DNA of 64,000 nt from Nitrosomonas communis (GTDB taxonomy: Bacteria > Pseudomonadota > Gammaproteobacteria > Burkholderiales > Nitrosomonadaceae), in assembly GCF_001007935.1 (NCBI RefSeq), contig NZ_CP011451.1, forward strand, positions 3,472,001-3,536,000, written 5' to 3'. Position numbers and translations under genes: made by a program. Under the pieces are notes generated by a model that searched no databases, was not told where the DNA came from, and was given only the letters and a program-made list of their open reading frames with translations. Each line of letters starts with the position of its first letter. Positions within the stretch are counted from its first letter, which is position 1. Shown piece after piece: positions 9,908 to 19,162 of this stretch.

Positions 9908-10027
9908 CTAGCAGGCTGTTAGAAAATATTTTCGAGGCAGTCAATAATAAACAAAAACAGATCAAAGAAGCCAAGTTTATACCTACTAAATGAGCATTTT
10001 GAGCCTGTTTTTAACGCCGCAGCGGCA
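9908..10027. repeat. Repeat-like segment with IS-end character upstream of glrK
   Basis: This AT-rich stretch fills most of the 307-bp gap between nadB and the histidine kinase. Its two ends are partly inverted: CAGGCTGTTAGAAAAT on the left and, read from the other strand, GTTAAAAACAGGCTCAAAAT on the right. It resembles short dispersed repeats or insertion-sequence ends I recall from proteobacterial genomes, but no second copy occurs in this window and no transposase is present. It would lie between any distal promoter and glrK. Low confidence in its class. Confidence 0.35.
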
Positions 10028-10082
10028 ACATTGATAGCTTTATAGCAACTTAATCTATGAGATAGTATAGAGGATAGAAGTA

Positions 10083-11594
10083 TTGAGAAGCACGATAGAT
10101 TCTGTTACGCCAGAAACGGATGATAAACCGGATATTACCCCTCAAGCAGAGCTACGTCACAATCCCACATCCTTTCTTAAATTGATCTTGCTCGGGTTTT
10201 CGATAGTAGGATTACCCTTAATCGCTGCGCTAATCTACAGCGCCATACGTATTGATCAGCTTGCCGAGCAGAGCCGCCAAACCATCTATCAGGCCACAGA
10301 AATTACTCATGGCAGCAGTATCTTGATTGATGAAATTATCGTGATGGAGCGGAGTGTACAGCACGCGCATATTTTGGAAGACATATCCTTACTCGAAGGT
10401 TATTTTCAGGCACATACCAATTTTGAAAAAACGGCGATAAAGCTTATGGAAGCTTCTCCCTACCTGGAACAACAGCTTTTATTGGAAAAATTACAATTAT
10501 TAGAGGCAACTATTTTTCGTGAAATACTGACTTCATATAATACTCCTCAGAATCTTCGAGATTTACTCAACCAGTTTGCTAATCTGCTTATCCTTGCACA
10601 GAATTTCTCTACAGAAAATTATCGGATAATTGGACAGAAAATAAATGAAATGAGTGAGATGGCTTTACGTACTCGCACTTTGGTTGAGTGGGAATTACTC
10701 ATTCTGATCCCATTTGTTATTTTGCTCGCCCTCGCTTTCTCAGTATTCATAGCACGACCGCTTCGTCAGCTTGACGAAGCAATTTATAATATGGGCCAAG
10801 GTAAATTATCTAGCGCAGTAAGAATTGCTGGTCCTGAAAATTTAAAATACCTGGGTTCTCGCCTAGATTGGATGCGTCGCCGCTTGCTCAAATTGGAAGA
10901 ACAGAAAATACAATTTCTACGACAAGTCTCCCATGAACTTAAAACACCCCTCTCCGCTATTCGTGAGGGAACAAACCTCCTTGCAGAAGGAGTAACTGGC
11001 GATCTTAATAAAAAACAGAAACAAATTGTTGATATTCTCCAAACCAGCAGCATCCAATTGCAGAAACGTATCGAAGATTTATTAAGTTTTAGTGCCCTTC
11101 AGGCAGACAAAGTGGCACTGATTAAACAGCGCACAAATCTTGCTCATATCATCACCACTGTCTTGAAGGATCAGAATCTGTCTATCATGAGTAGAAAGAT
11201 AAAAATCGATTTAACATGCCCAGATCTCATGCTCGAATGCGACAAACAGAAAGTTGGTATTATAATTGATAATCTTTTATCAAATGCCATAAAATTCTCT
11301 CCACAAGACAGTTGCATCAAGATCTCTGCGATACAAATGGATCAAACTATCCAACTCGATGTCATCGACTATGGTAGCGGGATTGATATCACCGATGAGG
11401 ATAAAATTTTTGAACCCTTTTATCGGGGGCGTAGCAAACCTAATAGCCATATCAGAGGAACCGGGCTTGGCTTGTCAATTGCCAGGGAATATGCACTTGC
11501 ACACGGTGGGAATATTAAACTTGTTAAACATGGCGGTCAGGGAGCGCATTTCTGCCTAATCCTGCCTATTCAAGATCCTGAGGTTCAGCCATGA
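10083..11594 (+). CDS. glrK: Sensor histidine kinase of the GlrK/QseE type
   Basis: Membrane sensor kinase that would phosphorylate the sigma-54 activator two genes downstream. It has a first transmembrane helix at residues 31-55, a periplasmic sensor region of about 150 residues, a second helix (LILIPFVILLALAFSVFIA), HAMP, the His-containing dimerisation motif QVSHELKTPLSAIREG, and ATPase boxes NLLSNAIKFSP and GTGLGLSIA. The start is a TTG preceded by AGAGGA; the next ATG would delete the first helix, so TTG is favoured. The stop overlaps the next gene's start (ATGA). The GlrK assignment rests mainly on operon structure; the signal sensed is unknown. Confidence 0.85.
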   Translation: MRSTIDSVTPETDDKPDITPQAELRHNPTSFLKLILLGFSIVGLPLIAALIYSAIRIDQLAEQSRQTIYQATEITHGSSILIDEIIVMERSVQHAHILEDISLLEGYFQAHTNFEKTAIKLMEASPYLEQQLLLEKLQLLEATIFREILTSYNTPQNLRDLLNQFANLLILAQNFSTENYRIIGQKINEMSEMALRTRTLVEWELLILIPFVILLALAFSVFIARPLRQLDEAIYNMGQGKLSSAVRIAGPENLKYLGSRLDWMRRRLLKLEEQKIQFLRQVSHELKTPLSAIREGTNLLAEGVTGDLNKKQKQIVDILQTSSIQLQKRIEDLLSFSALQADKVALIKQRTNLAHIITTVLKDQNLSIMSRKIKIDLTCPDLMLECDKQKVGIIIDNLLSNAIKFSPQDSCIKISAIQMDQTIQLDVIDYGSGIDITDEDKIFEPFYRGRSKPNSHIRGTGLGLSIAREYALAHGGNIKLVKHGGQGAHFCLILPIQDPEVQP

Positions 11595-12160
11595 ATGTTG
11601 CTTCAAAGTCGTTATTATTTTCTATATTTTTTTTTGTATTAGTTGGGTGTACAACAGCGACTACTTATCCATCACCAGACCCTGCTGACAAACCAGTCTC
11701 CGAGCAAGATAAATTAGATCAATATGATACATTAGATGAATTGATGTTGTATTATGGTCAGCTGCAAAAAAAGAATGCTGCTCAACTAGTCGCGGAATAC
11801 AACTCTACCAAGAAACATTTTAATAGAAAAAATTCCGATGCGAAGAGTCGTCTAAAATATGTTTTACTTATCAGTTTACCCAAAACATCTTTTACAAATA
11901 TTCAGGCTGCGCTCGATTTACTGAATAATTGGCCACAAGATATTACAATGTCGACTAACGTAGCTAATTTCAGGAAATTACTCATATCGCTACTCAGAGA
12001 ACAGCAAATTGCAAGAACTGATGCGAAAAATTTTTCTCAAAAATTAAAAGCTTCAGATGAGCAAATACAAGCATTGGAAGAACACATTCAAACATTGCAA
12101 AATAGAATAGATGCGATAAAGAACATGGAAAAGCATCCAATCCGTAGAATAACACCCTGA
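11591..12160 (+). CDS. qseG: QseG/YfhG-like lipoprotein
   Basis: A 189-residue predicted lipoprotein. The signal peptide ends in a clear lipobox (FVLVGC, cysteine about residue 20). The mature part is mostly helical, and the last 50 residues form a coiled coil (LKASDEQIQALEEHIQTLQN). Its place between a sensor kinase and a sigma-54 response regulator matches qseG in the enterobacterial glrK-qseG-glrR operon, where the outer-membrane lipoprotein stimulates the kinase. Sequence similarity to QseG cannot be checked here, so the name depends on synteny. It overlaps the kinase gene by four bases. Confidence 0.72.
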   Translation: MNVASKSLLFSIFFFVLVGCTTATTYPSPDPADKPVSEQDKLDQYDTLDELMLYYGQLQKKNAAQLVAEYNSTKKHFNRKNSDAKSRLKYVLLISLPKTSFTNIQAALDLLNNWPQDITMSTNVANFRKLLISLLREQQIARTDAKNFSQKLKASDEQIQALEEHIQTLQNRIDAIKNMEKHPIRRITP

Positions 12161-12170
12161 ATGAAAACAT

Positions 12171-13550
12171 ATGGTACCGTCTAAAAAAATCTTAATTGTC
12201 GATGACGACTCAGACCTTCTTGAATTACTCTCGATACGTTTAACGGCTGCAGGATTTGAAACCATTGTAGCTACCAGTGCAGAAGCCGCATTAAACTGCC
12301 TCGATATCACACGGCCCCATCTCGTCATCAGTGACATGCAAATGAGCGGAATGGATGGTATGGCTTTGTTTGAACATATTCATCAAGCCAACCCAACGCT
12401 ACCGGTCATTATTCTGACAGCATATGGCACGATCCCGGATGCGGTCGCCGCAGTTCAGCGTGGTATTTTTGGTTATCTCACCAAACCCTATGATCCAAAA
12501 ACCTTGCTCGATCAAATAGATCAGGCTCTCAGACTTACATGCAATAGCGGAAATAATGAATCCTGTGAGGAATCACGAGTTGCATGGCGTAAAAGCATCA
12601 TTACCCAAAATGCTGAAATGGAAGATATTCTGACCAAAGTAGAACGCGTTGCGGAAGGAAATGCGAGCGTGCTACTTCTTGGAGAAAGTGGTGTTGGCAA
12701 AGAATTATTTGCACGTGCTATTCATCAAGCATCCAAGCGTTGCCGCCAACCTTTTGTTACTATCAATTGCGCAGCCATCCCTGAGCAATTACTGGAATCA
12801 GAGTTATTTGGACATGTCAAAGGGGCTTTTACCGGCGCTATCCGGGACCATAAAGGTCTGTTTCAATTAGCCGAAGGGGGCACATTGTTCCTTGATGAAA
12901 TTGGTGATATGCCGCTGCTACTGCAAGTAAAGTTACTGCATGCCCTGCAAGAAAGGATCATCAGACCCGTCGGGTCTACGCAGCCAATCCCAATTGATGT
13001 CCGGATTATTTCTGCTACTCACCGTGATCTCAAAGCTGAGATTACGGCAGGAAATTTTCGTGAGGATCTGTATTACCGGCTCTATGTGGTTGGTTTAACA
13101 ATTCCCTCATTAGCTCAACGCCGTGAAGATATTCCCTTGCTGGCTAATCATTTTCTTCGTACCTTTGCTGAAAAATACGAGAAAGAAATCAATGGTTTTT
13201 CGCCGGAAGCAACCAATCTTTTGCTCAGTGCTTCATGGCCGGGTAATGTTCGACAATTAATGAATATCATAGAACAAAGCGTCGTCCTGAGCGCGAACCC
13301 TCTTATTTCATATCAACTGGTCTATGATGCGATGCATCAGGAGGAAGCGCAACTCGTATCATTTGAAGAAGCACGCAAACAGTTTGAAAGAAATTATCTG
13401 GTACGTTTACTAAAAATCACTGCAGGCAACGTAACGCAAGCAGCCAGATTAGCCAAACGTAATCGAACAGAATTTTATAAACTTCTTCAGAGACATCAAC
13501 TGGATTTTACTCTTTATAAACCAAAAGAAAAAAGCAAAGAGTTTTGTTAA
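12171..13550 (+). CDS. glrR: Sigma-54-dependent response regulator of the GlrR/QseF type
   Basis: DNA-binding activator of sigma-54 RNA polymerase. Domains in order: receiver (residues 5-120; DDD acidic pocket, phosphoacceptor Asp 55 in VISDMQMSG, and Lys in TKPYD); AAA+ domain with Walker A GESGVGKE, sigma-54 contact loop GAFTGA and Walker B LFLDEIGDMP; and a C-terminal Fis-type helix-turn-helix (VTQAARLAKRNRTEFYKLL). Length (459 residues) is standard. In enterobacteria GlrR activates the small RNA gene glmY; I see no glmY-like gene or sigma-54 promoter nearby, so its targets must be elsewhere or differ. Confidence 0.9.
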   Translation: MVPSKKILIVDDDSDLLELLSIRLTAAGFETIVATSAEAALNCLDITRPHLVISDMQMSGMDGMALFEHIHQANPTLPVIILTAYGTIPDAVAAVQRGIFGYLTKPYDPKTLLDQIDQALRLTCNSGNNESCEESRVAWRKSIITQNAEMEDILTKVERVAEGNASVLLLGESGVGKELFARAIHQASKRCRQPFVTINCAAIPEQLLESELFGHVKGAFTGAIRDHKGLFQLAEGGTLFLDEIGDMPLLLQVKLLHALQERIIRPVGSTQPIPIDVRIISATHRDLKAEITAGNFREDLYYRLYVVGLTIPSLAQRREDIPLLANHFLRTFAEKYEKEINGFSPEATNLLLSASWPGNVRQLMNIIEQSVVLSANPLISYQLVYDAMHQEEAQLVSFEEARKQFERNYLVRLLKITAGNVTQAARLAKRNRTEFYKLLQRHQLDFTLYKPKEKSKEFC

Positions 13551-13641
13551 GTATTCTCCGAGAAGCAATATCACAATCACATGAGCAAAGAAATCGCGCT
13601 ATAACCCATTTACATCGTATAAAAAAATCATGATTGCTGTT

Positions 13642-13744
13642 ATTCCATTTCTAAATCAAACCTGACTTTGCCGGCTTCTCTTTGCCGTATTATGGACATT
13701 GTCCGCGGCTCGTCTTCGCGTCATTTATAATTCAGAAATGGAAT
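13642..13744 (-). repeat. Terminally palindromic 103-bp dispersed repeat, copy A
   Basis: Read on the minus strand it begins ATTCCATTTCT and ends AGAAATGGAAT, so the ends are perfect inverted repeats of 11 bp. A second copy of 102 bp lies between trpF and truA and aligns along its whole length (about 70% identity by eye), including a shared core AATACGGCAAA. Both lie between genes. Class (miniature transposable element, REP-like repeat or remnant) is undetermined. The rest of this 217-bp gap between the convergent glrR and the ChaN gene shows nothing else. Confidence 0.75.
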
Positions 13745-13767
13745 GACAAGCCATCTTGATAACTTGT

Positions 13768-15018
13768 TTATTTTTCTAGCGCAGGAAACTTGGCAACAAT
13801 CTCAATCTCGCCATTCCCGCGCTTGACTTTGAGTGGCAACCACGTACCTGGCGCCTGACGTTTGACCACAGCAATGAGGTCTCCCATTTCCATCACTGAT
13901 AATCCTGCGATCTCAGTGATGATATCGTTTTCCAGCATATTAGCTTTCTCGGCAATACTGCCTCTTTCAACCTCCAGAACACGCGCTCCGCCATCCTGTG
14001 AAGCTATCTCATAACGAATACCCAGTCGCTGGCGCAAAGGTGTAGTTTCCGCACTAGCCGGGCTAACGCCAAACACGGCATCAGCATAATCTGCCACTAA
14101 TTGTTGACATGGTTTGTTTGTATCCCATGGTAATAATGAAGTAATTTTTGTTATCCCCAGATCTTTCAATTGATGAGGAACACCGAAACCATGCATGATA
14201 TGACCCGATCCCATAATAGCAACCACTAGCGGACTTTTCCCTTGACCCTGCGTGCTAAATACCCCATGAATTTCATGAGCCATTGCCCGGTCCCATAATT
14301 GCTGACCAATAACGAATCGTAAGAAATCAGGATCATAACGACTATTCCTTTCCTTTTTCTTATCTTTACGATCATGTGCCTCATATATGGGTAACAAAAA
14401 ATCAAGGTATCCGGCACTAGGAGGTGCTGGACGCGTTACGCCTTCACGCTCATTCTCGGGAATACTGTCAAAGCCTTTCTCAGCTACCTGCTTTCTGAGT
14501 TTGGTATCAATATTAAGCGCTCGCATCGGAATACGATTCATGCGTGCAAAATGAAATAATGGCAGATAAAGACTGGCATCTGTTCTCCATACCGTATCCC
14601 ATTCTGAAGCTTTCAGGAAAGCAGCTTCAGATAACTCACCCGCCACCCATTGATCGAGTACTCTCTGGACTCGACGTGGGAACATTTCGAAACCAATCAC
14701 CATATCAGGACGAGCAGTATACAACGCTGCCAGCATTTGTAATTGCCAACGATGGTGCTCCCGATTAACATGGGTTTCACCTAGTAAAATGACCGATTGA
14801 TTTGCTGCACGCTTAATAATATCGGATAAGTCAGTCTTACCCTTCCCTGGGATAACCCACTGCGCTACCGGCACACATTCCCGCACAGAATCACTGCCAA
14901 GAGATTCAGGTTTTTGAGCAGGAATGATTTGTGCTGGCAAATTTTCGGAATGTACTGCCCACACTAACAACATTATGCTTACCAATCCGCTTCGGATGCT
15001 AACTTTCCACTTAGTCAT
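13768..15018 (-). CDS. ChaN-family (haem-binding Tiki fold) protein with C-terminal PDZ domain
   Basis: Exported protein of 416 residues. A signal-like hydrophobic N-terminus (VSIMLLVWAVHS) is followed at about residues 65-310 by a ChaN/DUF399 domain with ILLGETHVNREHH, GFEMFPRR and MGSGHIMHGFG, conserved segments of the haem-binding uptake/Tiki superfamily. A PDZ domain forms the C-terminal 85 residues (ARVLEVERGSIAEKANMLEN). Campylobacter ChaN binds haem dimers and is iron-regulated; the added PDZ domain suggests that this version may instead recognise or process a protein. Substrate unknown. No lipobox is obvious. It is convergent with glrR and 94 bp downstream of purL. Confidence 0.8.
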   Translation of the reverse strand: MTKWKVSIRSGLVSIMLLVWAVHSENLPAQIIPAQKPESLGSDSVRECVPVAQWVIPGKGKTDLSDIIKRAANQSVILLGETHVNREHHRWQLQMLAALYTARPDMVIGFEMFPRRVQRVLDQWVAGELSEAAFLKASEWDTVWRTDASLYLPLFHFARMNRIPMRALNIDTKLRKQVAEKGFDSIPENEREGVTRPAPPSAGYLDFLLPIYEAHDRKDKKKERNSRYDPDFLRFVIGQQLWDRAMAHEIHGVFSTQGQGKSPLVVAIMGSGHIMHGFGVPHQLKDLGITKITSLLPWDTNKPCQQLVADYADAVFGVSPASAETTPLRQRLGIRYEIASQDGGARVLEVERGSIAEKANMLENDIITEIAGLSVMEMGDLIAVVKRQAPGTWLPLKVKRGNGEIEIVAKFPALEK

Positions 15019-15112
15019 GTTATCGATTATTCTTAAAAGTATTGATGATCTAGAGAATCACGTAGGTGTACCCCAGGAAGATTAAAGACCGCGCATGATA
15101 GGTTATACACAC

Positions 15113-18100
15113 TTACCCTACCCATTTACGCGCATTTCTGAACATCCTCATCCAAGGAGAATCTTCTGGCCAGGTATCGACATGCCAGGAATGCTGAACG
15201 GTACGAAAAACCCGTTCAGGATGCGGCATCAGAATGGTAAACCGACCATCGGTCGAAGTCATCCCGGCTATTCCTTGCGGTGAACCATTAGGATTAAATG
15301 GATACCGCTCAGTCGCCGTACCGTAGTGATCAACAAAGCGTAATGGAACATAGGATAATGCTGATTCCAATTGCTGATTATGGCTGAAGGCTGCATAGCC
15401 TTCTCCATGTGCTACCTGGATCGGTAAACAACTCCCAACCATGCCATCAAAGAAAAGGGAGGGATTCTTTGGGATCTCAACCATAACAAAGCGCGCTTCA
15501 AATTGCTCAGATAGATTACGTTCGAAATGCGGCCAATGATCGGTACCTGGAATAATTTCATGCAAATTGCTCATCATCTGGCAGCCATTGCATACCCCCA
15601 GTGCAAAAGTATCACTACGCTCAAAAAAAGATTCAAATTCATTGCGCACATGTGCATTAAACAAGATAGATTTCGCCCACCCCTCACCAGCCCCAAGCAC
15701 ATCACCATAAGAAAATCCGCCACAGGCGGCAAACCCCTTATAGTCGCTCAATGAAACGCGCCCTGTAATGATATCGCTCATATGCACATCAACAGCCTCA
15801 AACCCGGCACGATCAAAGGCGGCCGCCATTTCAACATGACCATTTACCCCTTGCTCACGCAGAACGGCCATCTTGGGTCGGATACCGGCTTGGATAAAGG
15901 GTGCTGCAATATCCTCTTCGATATCAAAAGTCAGTTCCGCGCTCAAGCCAGGGTCAGAAGTATCAAGGATACGATCAAATTCTTGTTGTGCGCATACGGG
16001 ATTGTCACGCAGTTTCTGCATCTGGTAAGTTGTTTCTGACCAGGCACGCTGCAAATTAACCCGTTTGTCTTGAAAAATGATTTTATTGTTAAGCAAGAAA
16101 CGGATCTCATCCTGTTCATTGGGGTTACCCAGCACAAAGCTCTCATCACGTAGGCCAGCTTCTGACAGGATTTGTAGCACTGTTTCAACATGTTGTTTTT
16201 TTATCTGAATCACTGCCCCCAATTCTTCATTAAATAAAGCCGCCATCGCGCTTTCCAAAGATCTGCCAGGCAGCATCTCCGACTTAATTTCATAACCGGT
16301 ATCTTTAGCCAATGAATCAAGGCACAACGGGTCCAGGTTGATCGTCATGCCCACATGACCAGCAAAAGTCATCTCGCACAAAGTCACAAACAATCCACCA
16401 TCTGAACGGTCATGGTAAGCTAGAATTTGATCCGCACAATTCAGTTCTTGTATGATCGAAAACAAACGTTTAAGTTTTTCTATTTCTGCAATAGTCGATA
16501 TATCTGGGACAATATTGCCCAATTGCCCATAAACTTGCGCCAATGCCGAACCACCCAAGCGGTTTCTCCTGCTTCCTAGATCAATTAGAATAAGCTCGGT
16601 TTCACCACAATCAGTACGTAATTGCGGGGTAAGCGTTTTGCGCACATCACGCACTCTTGCAAAAGCAGAAATAATCAATGAGAGAGGCGCAATCACCTCT
16701 TTTTGTTGACTGCCTTTATTTCCATTTGATTCCTGCCAGGCGGTTTTCATGGACATCGAATCTTTGCCAACCGGAATACTAATCCCCAGCTGAGGACATA
16801 ACTCCATCGCCACAGCATGAACAGCGTCATAGAGTGCAGCATCCTCACCTGCGTGCCCGGCAGCTGCCATCCAGTTAGCAGACAGTTTGATCTCGCTCAG
16901 ATCGTTTATCGCAGCAGCAGCCATATTAGTGATGGCTTCTGCTACTGCCATCCGCGCAGAGGCCGCTGGATCAATCAATGCCAGAGGTGCGCGCTCACCA
17001 AGCGCAAATGCCTCGCCAAGATAAGTCTGATAGCCCATGGCTGTCACTGCGACATCTGCCACTGGTATTTGCCACGGTCCCACCATCTGATCACGCGCGG
17101 TCATTCCACCCACACTACGGTCACCAATCGTGATCAAAAAAGTTTTATCTGCGACAGCAGGCAATCTTAAAACCCGATAAGCAGCTTCTTGCAAGGGTAT
17201 CTCAGTCAGATCAAATGGAGGAAACACGCTACTAATATGCGAGACGATACGCGTCATTTTGGGCGGTTTACCTAATAATACCGAAAGCGGCATATTTATC
17301 GGCAAGATGCTGGATTTCTCATCATTAACAATTAGTTGCTGCTGAATAATCGCTTCGCCTACCACGGCATAAGGGCATCGTTCTCGTTCACAAATTGTCT
17401 GGAACAAAGTCAGTGATTCCCGTCTAATAGCAAGCACATAGCGCTCCTGCGCTTCATTACACCAAATCTGCATCGGCGACATACCGGATTCTTCCAAAGG
17501 AATTGCACGTAAATCAAAATGCCCTCCGCAACCAGCTCCATGAACAAGTTCGGGCAAAGCATTGGATAAGCCGCCTGCACCGACATCATGAATCGAAAGA
17601 ATGGGATTAGGCTGCCCACTGCGCTCCAGCTGCCAGCACCGATCGATTACTTCCTGCGCACGACGTTGCATTTCGGCATTACCACGCTGTACCGAATCAA
17701 AATCCAGGTCTTCCGTATTAGTGCCGGTATCCATACTGGAAGCAGCCCCACCCCCGAGCCCAATCAGCATGCCCGGTCCGCCCAGTTGAATCAGTAAGGC
17801 ATCTTTTGAGAAATCCTGCTTTGCGGTATGTCGTTCAGAAATCTGTCCAATGCCGCCAGCCAGCATGATAGGCTTGTGATAGCCCCGCATCTCACCGGCG
17901 ACTTGCGCTTCGAATGTGCGAAAATAGCCTGCAAGATTAGGTCTGCCAAATTCATTATTAAACGCAGCACCACCAATAGGCCCAGTTAACATAATTTCCA
18001 GAGCTGAGGCAATACGTACAGGCTTGCCATAGCCATTTTGCCCCTGCCATGTTTCCCAAGGCTGAATAAAATCCGGAATACGCAAATTGGACACAGAGAA

Positions 18101-19099
18101 ACCGGTTAATCCAGCTTTGGGTTTGGCACCTCGCCCGGTTGCTCCCTCATCCCGAATTTCTCCTCCCACCCCTGTTGCGGCTCCTGGAAAAGGAGAAATT
18201 GCTGTCGGATGATTATGGGTTTCCACTTTTATGAGCAGATGAGTAGGCTCTAGTGCATAGCCATAAGCGTGATTTTTTCCGGGATAGAAGCGATGGATGG
18301 TTGCCCCTTCGATAATGGCAGCATTATCAGCATAGGCCACAATGGTGCCTTGTGGACGCTGTTGATGGGTATGACGTATCATTGAAAACAGTGATTGGTT
18401 TTTTTGTTCGCCATCAATAATCCAGTCTGCATTAAAAATTTTATGCCGGCAATGTTCTGAGTTTGCCTGGGCAAACATCATTAACTCCACATCGGTAGGA
18501 TTACGCCTGACATGAAGAAAATAATCCAGGAGATAATCAATTTCATCAGGAGATAAGGCTAACCCCATTGCTTGATTAGCCTTAACCAGAGCCGTCTTGT
18601 CTTCTTTGAAGATATTGATTTCTTTAAGCAGTGCCGGTTCCACATGATGGAACAAAGCCACTGCTTCAGACAAAGAATAAAAAACCGCTTCAGTCATGCG
18701 ATCATATAGAATTGCCTCGATTGCACGCCTGTTCTCTTTAGAAAACGCCGCTTCATGCTGGACATAAAATGCAATCCCTCGCTCTACTCTTTCAATCACA
18801 TCGACTCCACAATGATGAACAATGTCCGTTGCCTTAGATGACCAGGGTGAAATGGTACCGGGGCGCGGTACAACTAACAAAAACTCACCTTTCGGTACAG
18901 GCGGTTGTCGCGCTGGATCAATGCCAAGTAACTTCTGCAGAATATTGAGTTCATTTTGCTTCAAATCGCGTTTTATTTTACAAAAATACCAATACTCAGC
19001 GTCAATAACCGAAATTTCGGGTACGATGGATTTGATCAGATCAGATAATTTTTGTAATCGAAAGTGAGATAGCGCCTTATGGCCTCGAAATTGCAACAT
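15113..19099 (-). CDS. purL: Phosphoribosylformylglycinamidine synthase (FGAM synthase)
   Basis: Large ATP- and glutamine-dependent enzyme of purine synthesis that converts FGAR to FGAM. The 1328 residues cover the single-chain proteobacterial form: N-terminal PurS-like domain, linker, two AIR-synthase-like halves ([18 protein letters not shown] near residue 300; GKDSMSMKT in the second half) and a C-terminal glutaminase domain with the nucleophile Cys in GVCNGCQM and the catalytic His in HGEGYAAF. The ATG at this start gives [16 protein letters not shown], as in homologues; the codon before it is a TTG. It is divergent from the NAD(P)HX repair gene across 63 bp. Confidence 0.97.
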   Translation of the reverse strand: MLQFRGHKALSHFRLQKLSDLIKSIVPEISVIDAEYWYFCKIKRDLKQNELNILQKLLGIDPARQPPVPKGEFLLVVPRPGTISPWSSKATDIVHHCGVDVIERVERGIAFYVQHEAAFSKENRRAIEAILYDRMTEAVFYSLSEAVALFHHVEPALLKEINIFKEDKTALVKANQAMGLALSPDEIDYLLDYFLHVRRNPTDVELMMFAQANSEHCRHKIFNADWIIDGEQKNQSLFSMIRHTHQQRPQGTIVAYADNAAIIEGATIHRFYPGKNHAYGYALEPTHLLIKVETHNHPTAISPFPGAATGVGGEIRDEGATGRGAKPKAGLTGFSVSNLRIPDFIQPWETWQGQNGYGKPVRIASALEIMLTGPIGGAAFNNEFGRPNLAGYFRTFEAQVAGEMRGYHKPIMLAGGIGQISERHTAKQDFSKDALLIQLGGPGMLIGLGGGAASSMDTGTNTEDLDFDSVQRGNAEMQRRAQEVIDRCWQLERSGQPNPILSIHDVGAGGLSNALPELVHGAGCGGHFDLRAIPLEESGMSPMQIWCNEAQERYVLAIRRESLTLFQTICERERCPYAVVGEAIIQQQLIVNDEKSSILPINMPLSVLLGKPPKMTRIVSHISSVFPPFDLTEIPLQEAAYRVLRLPAVADKTFLITIGDRSVGGMTARDQMVGPWQIPVADVAVTAMGYQTYLGEAFALGERAPLALIDPAASARMAVAEAITNMAAAAINDLSEIKLSANWMAAAGHAGEDAALYDAVHAVAMELCPQLGISIPVGKDSMSMKTAWQESNGNKGSQQKEVIAPLSLIISAFARVRDVRKTLTPQLRTDCGETELILIDLGSRRNRLGGSALAQVYGQLGNIVPDISTIAEIEKLKRLFSIIQELNCADQILAYHDRSDGGLFVTLCEMTFAGHVGMTINLDPLCLDSLAKDTGYEIKSEMLPGRSLESAMAALFNEELGAVIQIKKQHVETVLQILSEAGLRDESFVLGNPNEQDEIRFLLNNKIIFQDKRVNLQRAWSETTYQMQKLRDNPVCAQQEFDRILDTSDPGLSAELTFDIEEDIAAPFIQAGIRPKMAVLREQGVNGHVEMAAAFDRAGFEAVDVHMSDIITGRVSLSDYKGFAACGGFSYGDVLGAGEGWAKSILFNAHVRNEFESFFERSDTFALGVCNGCQMMSNLHEIIPGTDHWPHFERNLSEQFEARFVMVEIPKNPSLFFDGMVGSCLPIQVAHGEGYAAFSHNQQLESALSYVPLRFVDHYGTATERYPFNPNGSPQGIAGMTSTDGRFTILMPHPERVFRTVQHSWHVDTWPEDSPWMRMFRNARKWVG

Positions 19100-19162
19100 C
19101 AATCAAAATTATAGTAAGTTAAATTAAGAATAATTATTTTACACGAGAAGACACCCAATCAG

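Noticed and set aside
9776..10082. GlmY-like small RNA or sigma-54 promoter before glrK
   Set aside because: No GG-N10-GC element at suitable spacing and no GlmY-like conserved hairpin; the sequence looks repeat-derived.
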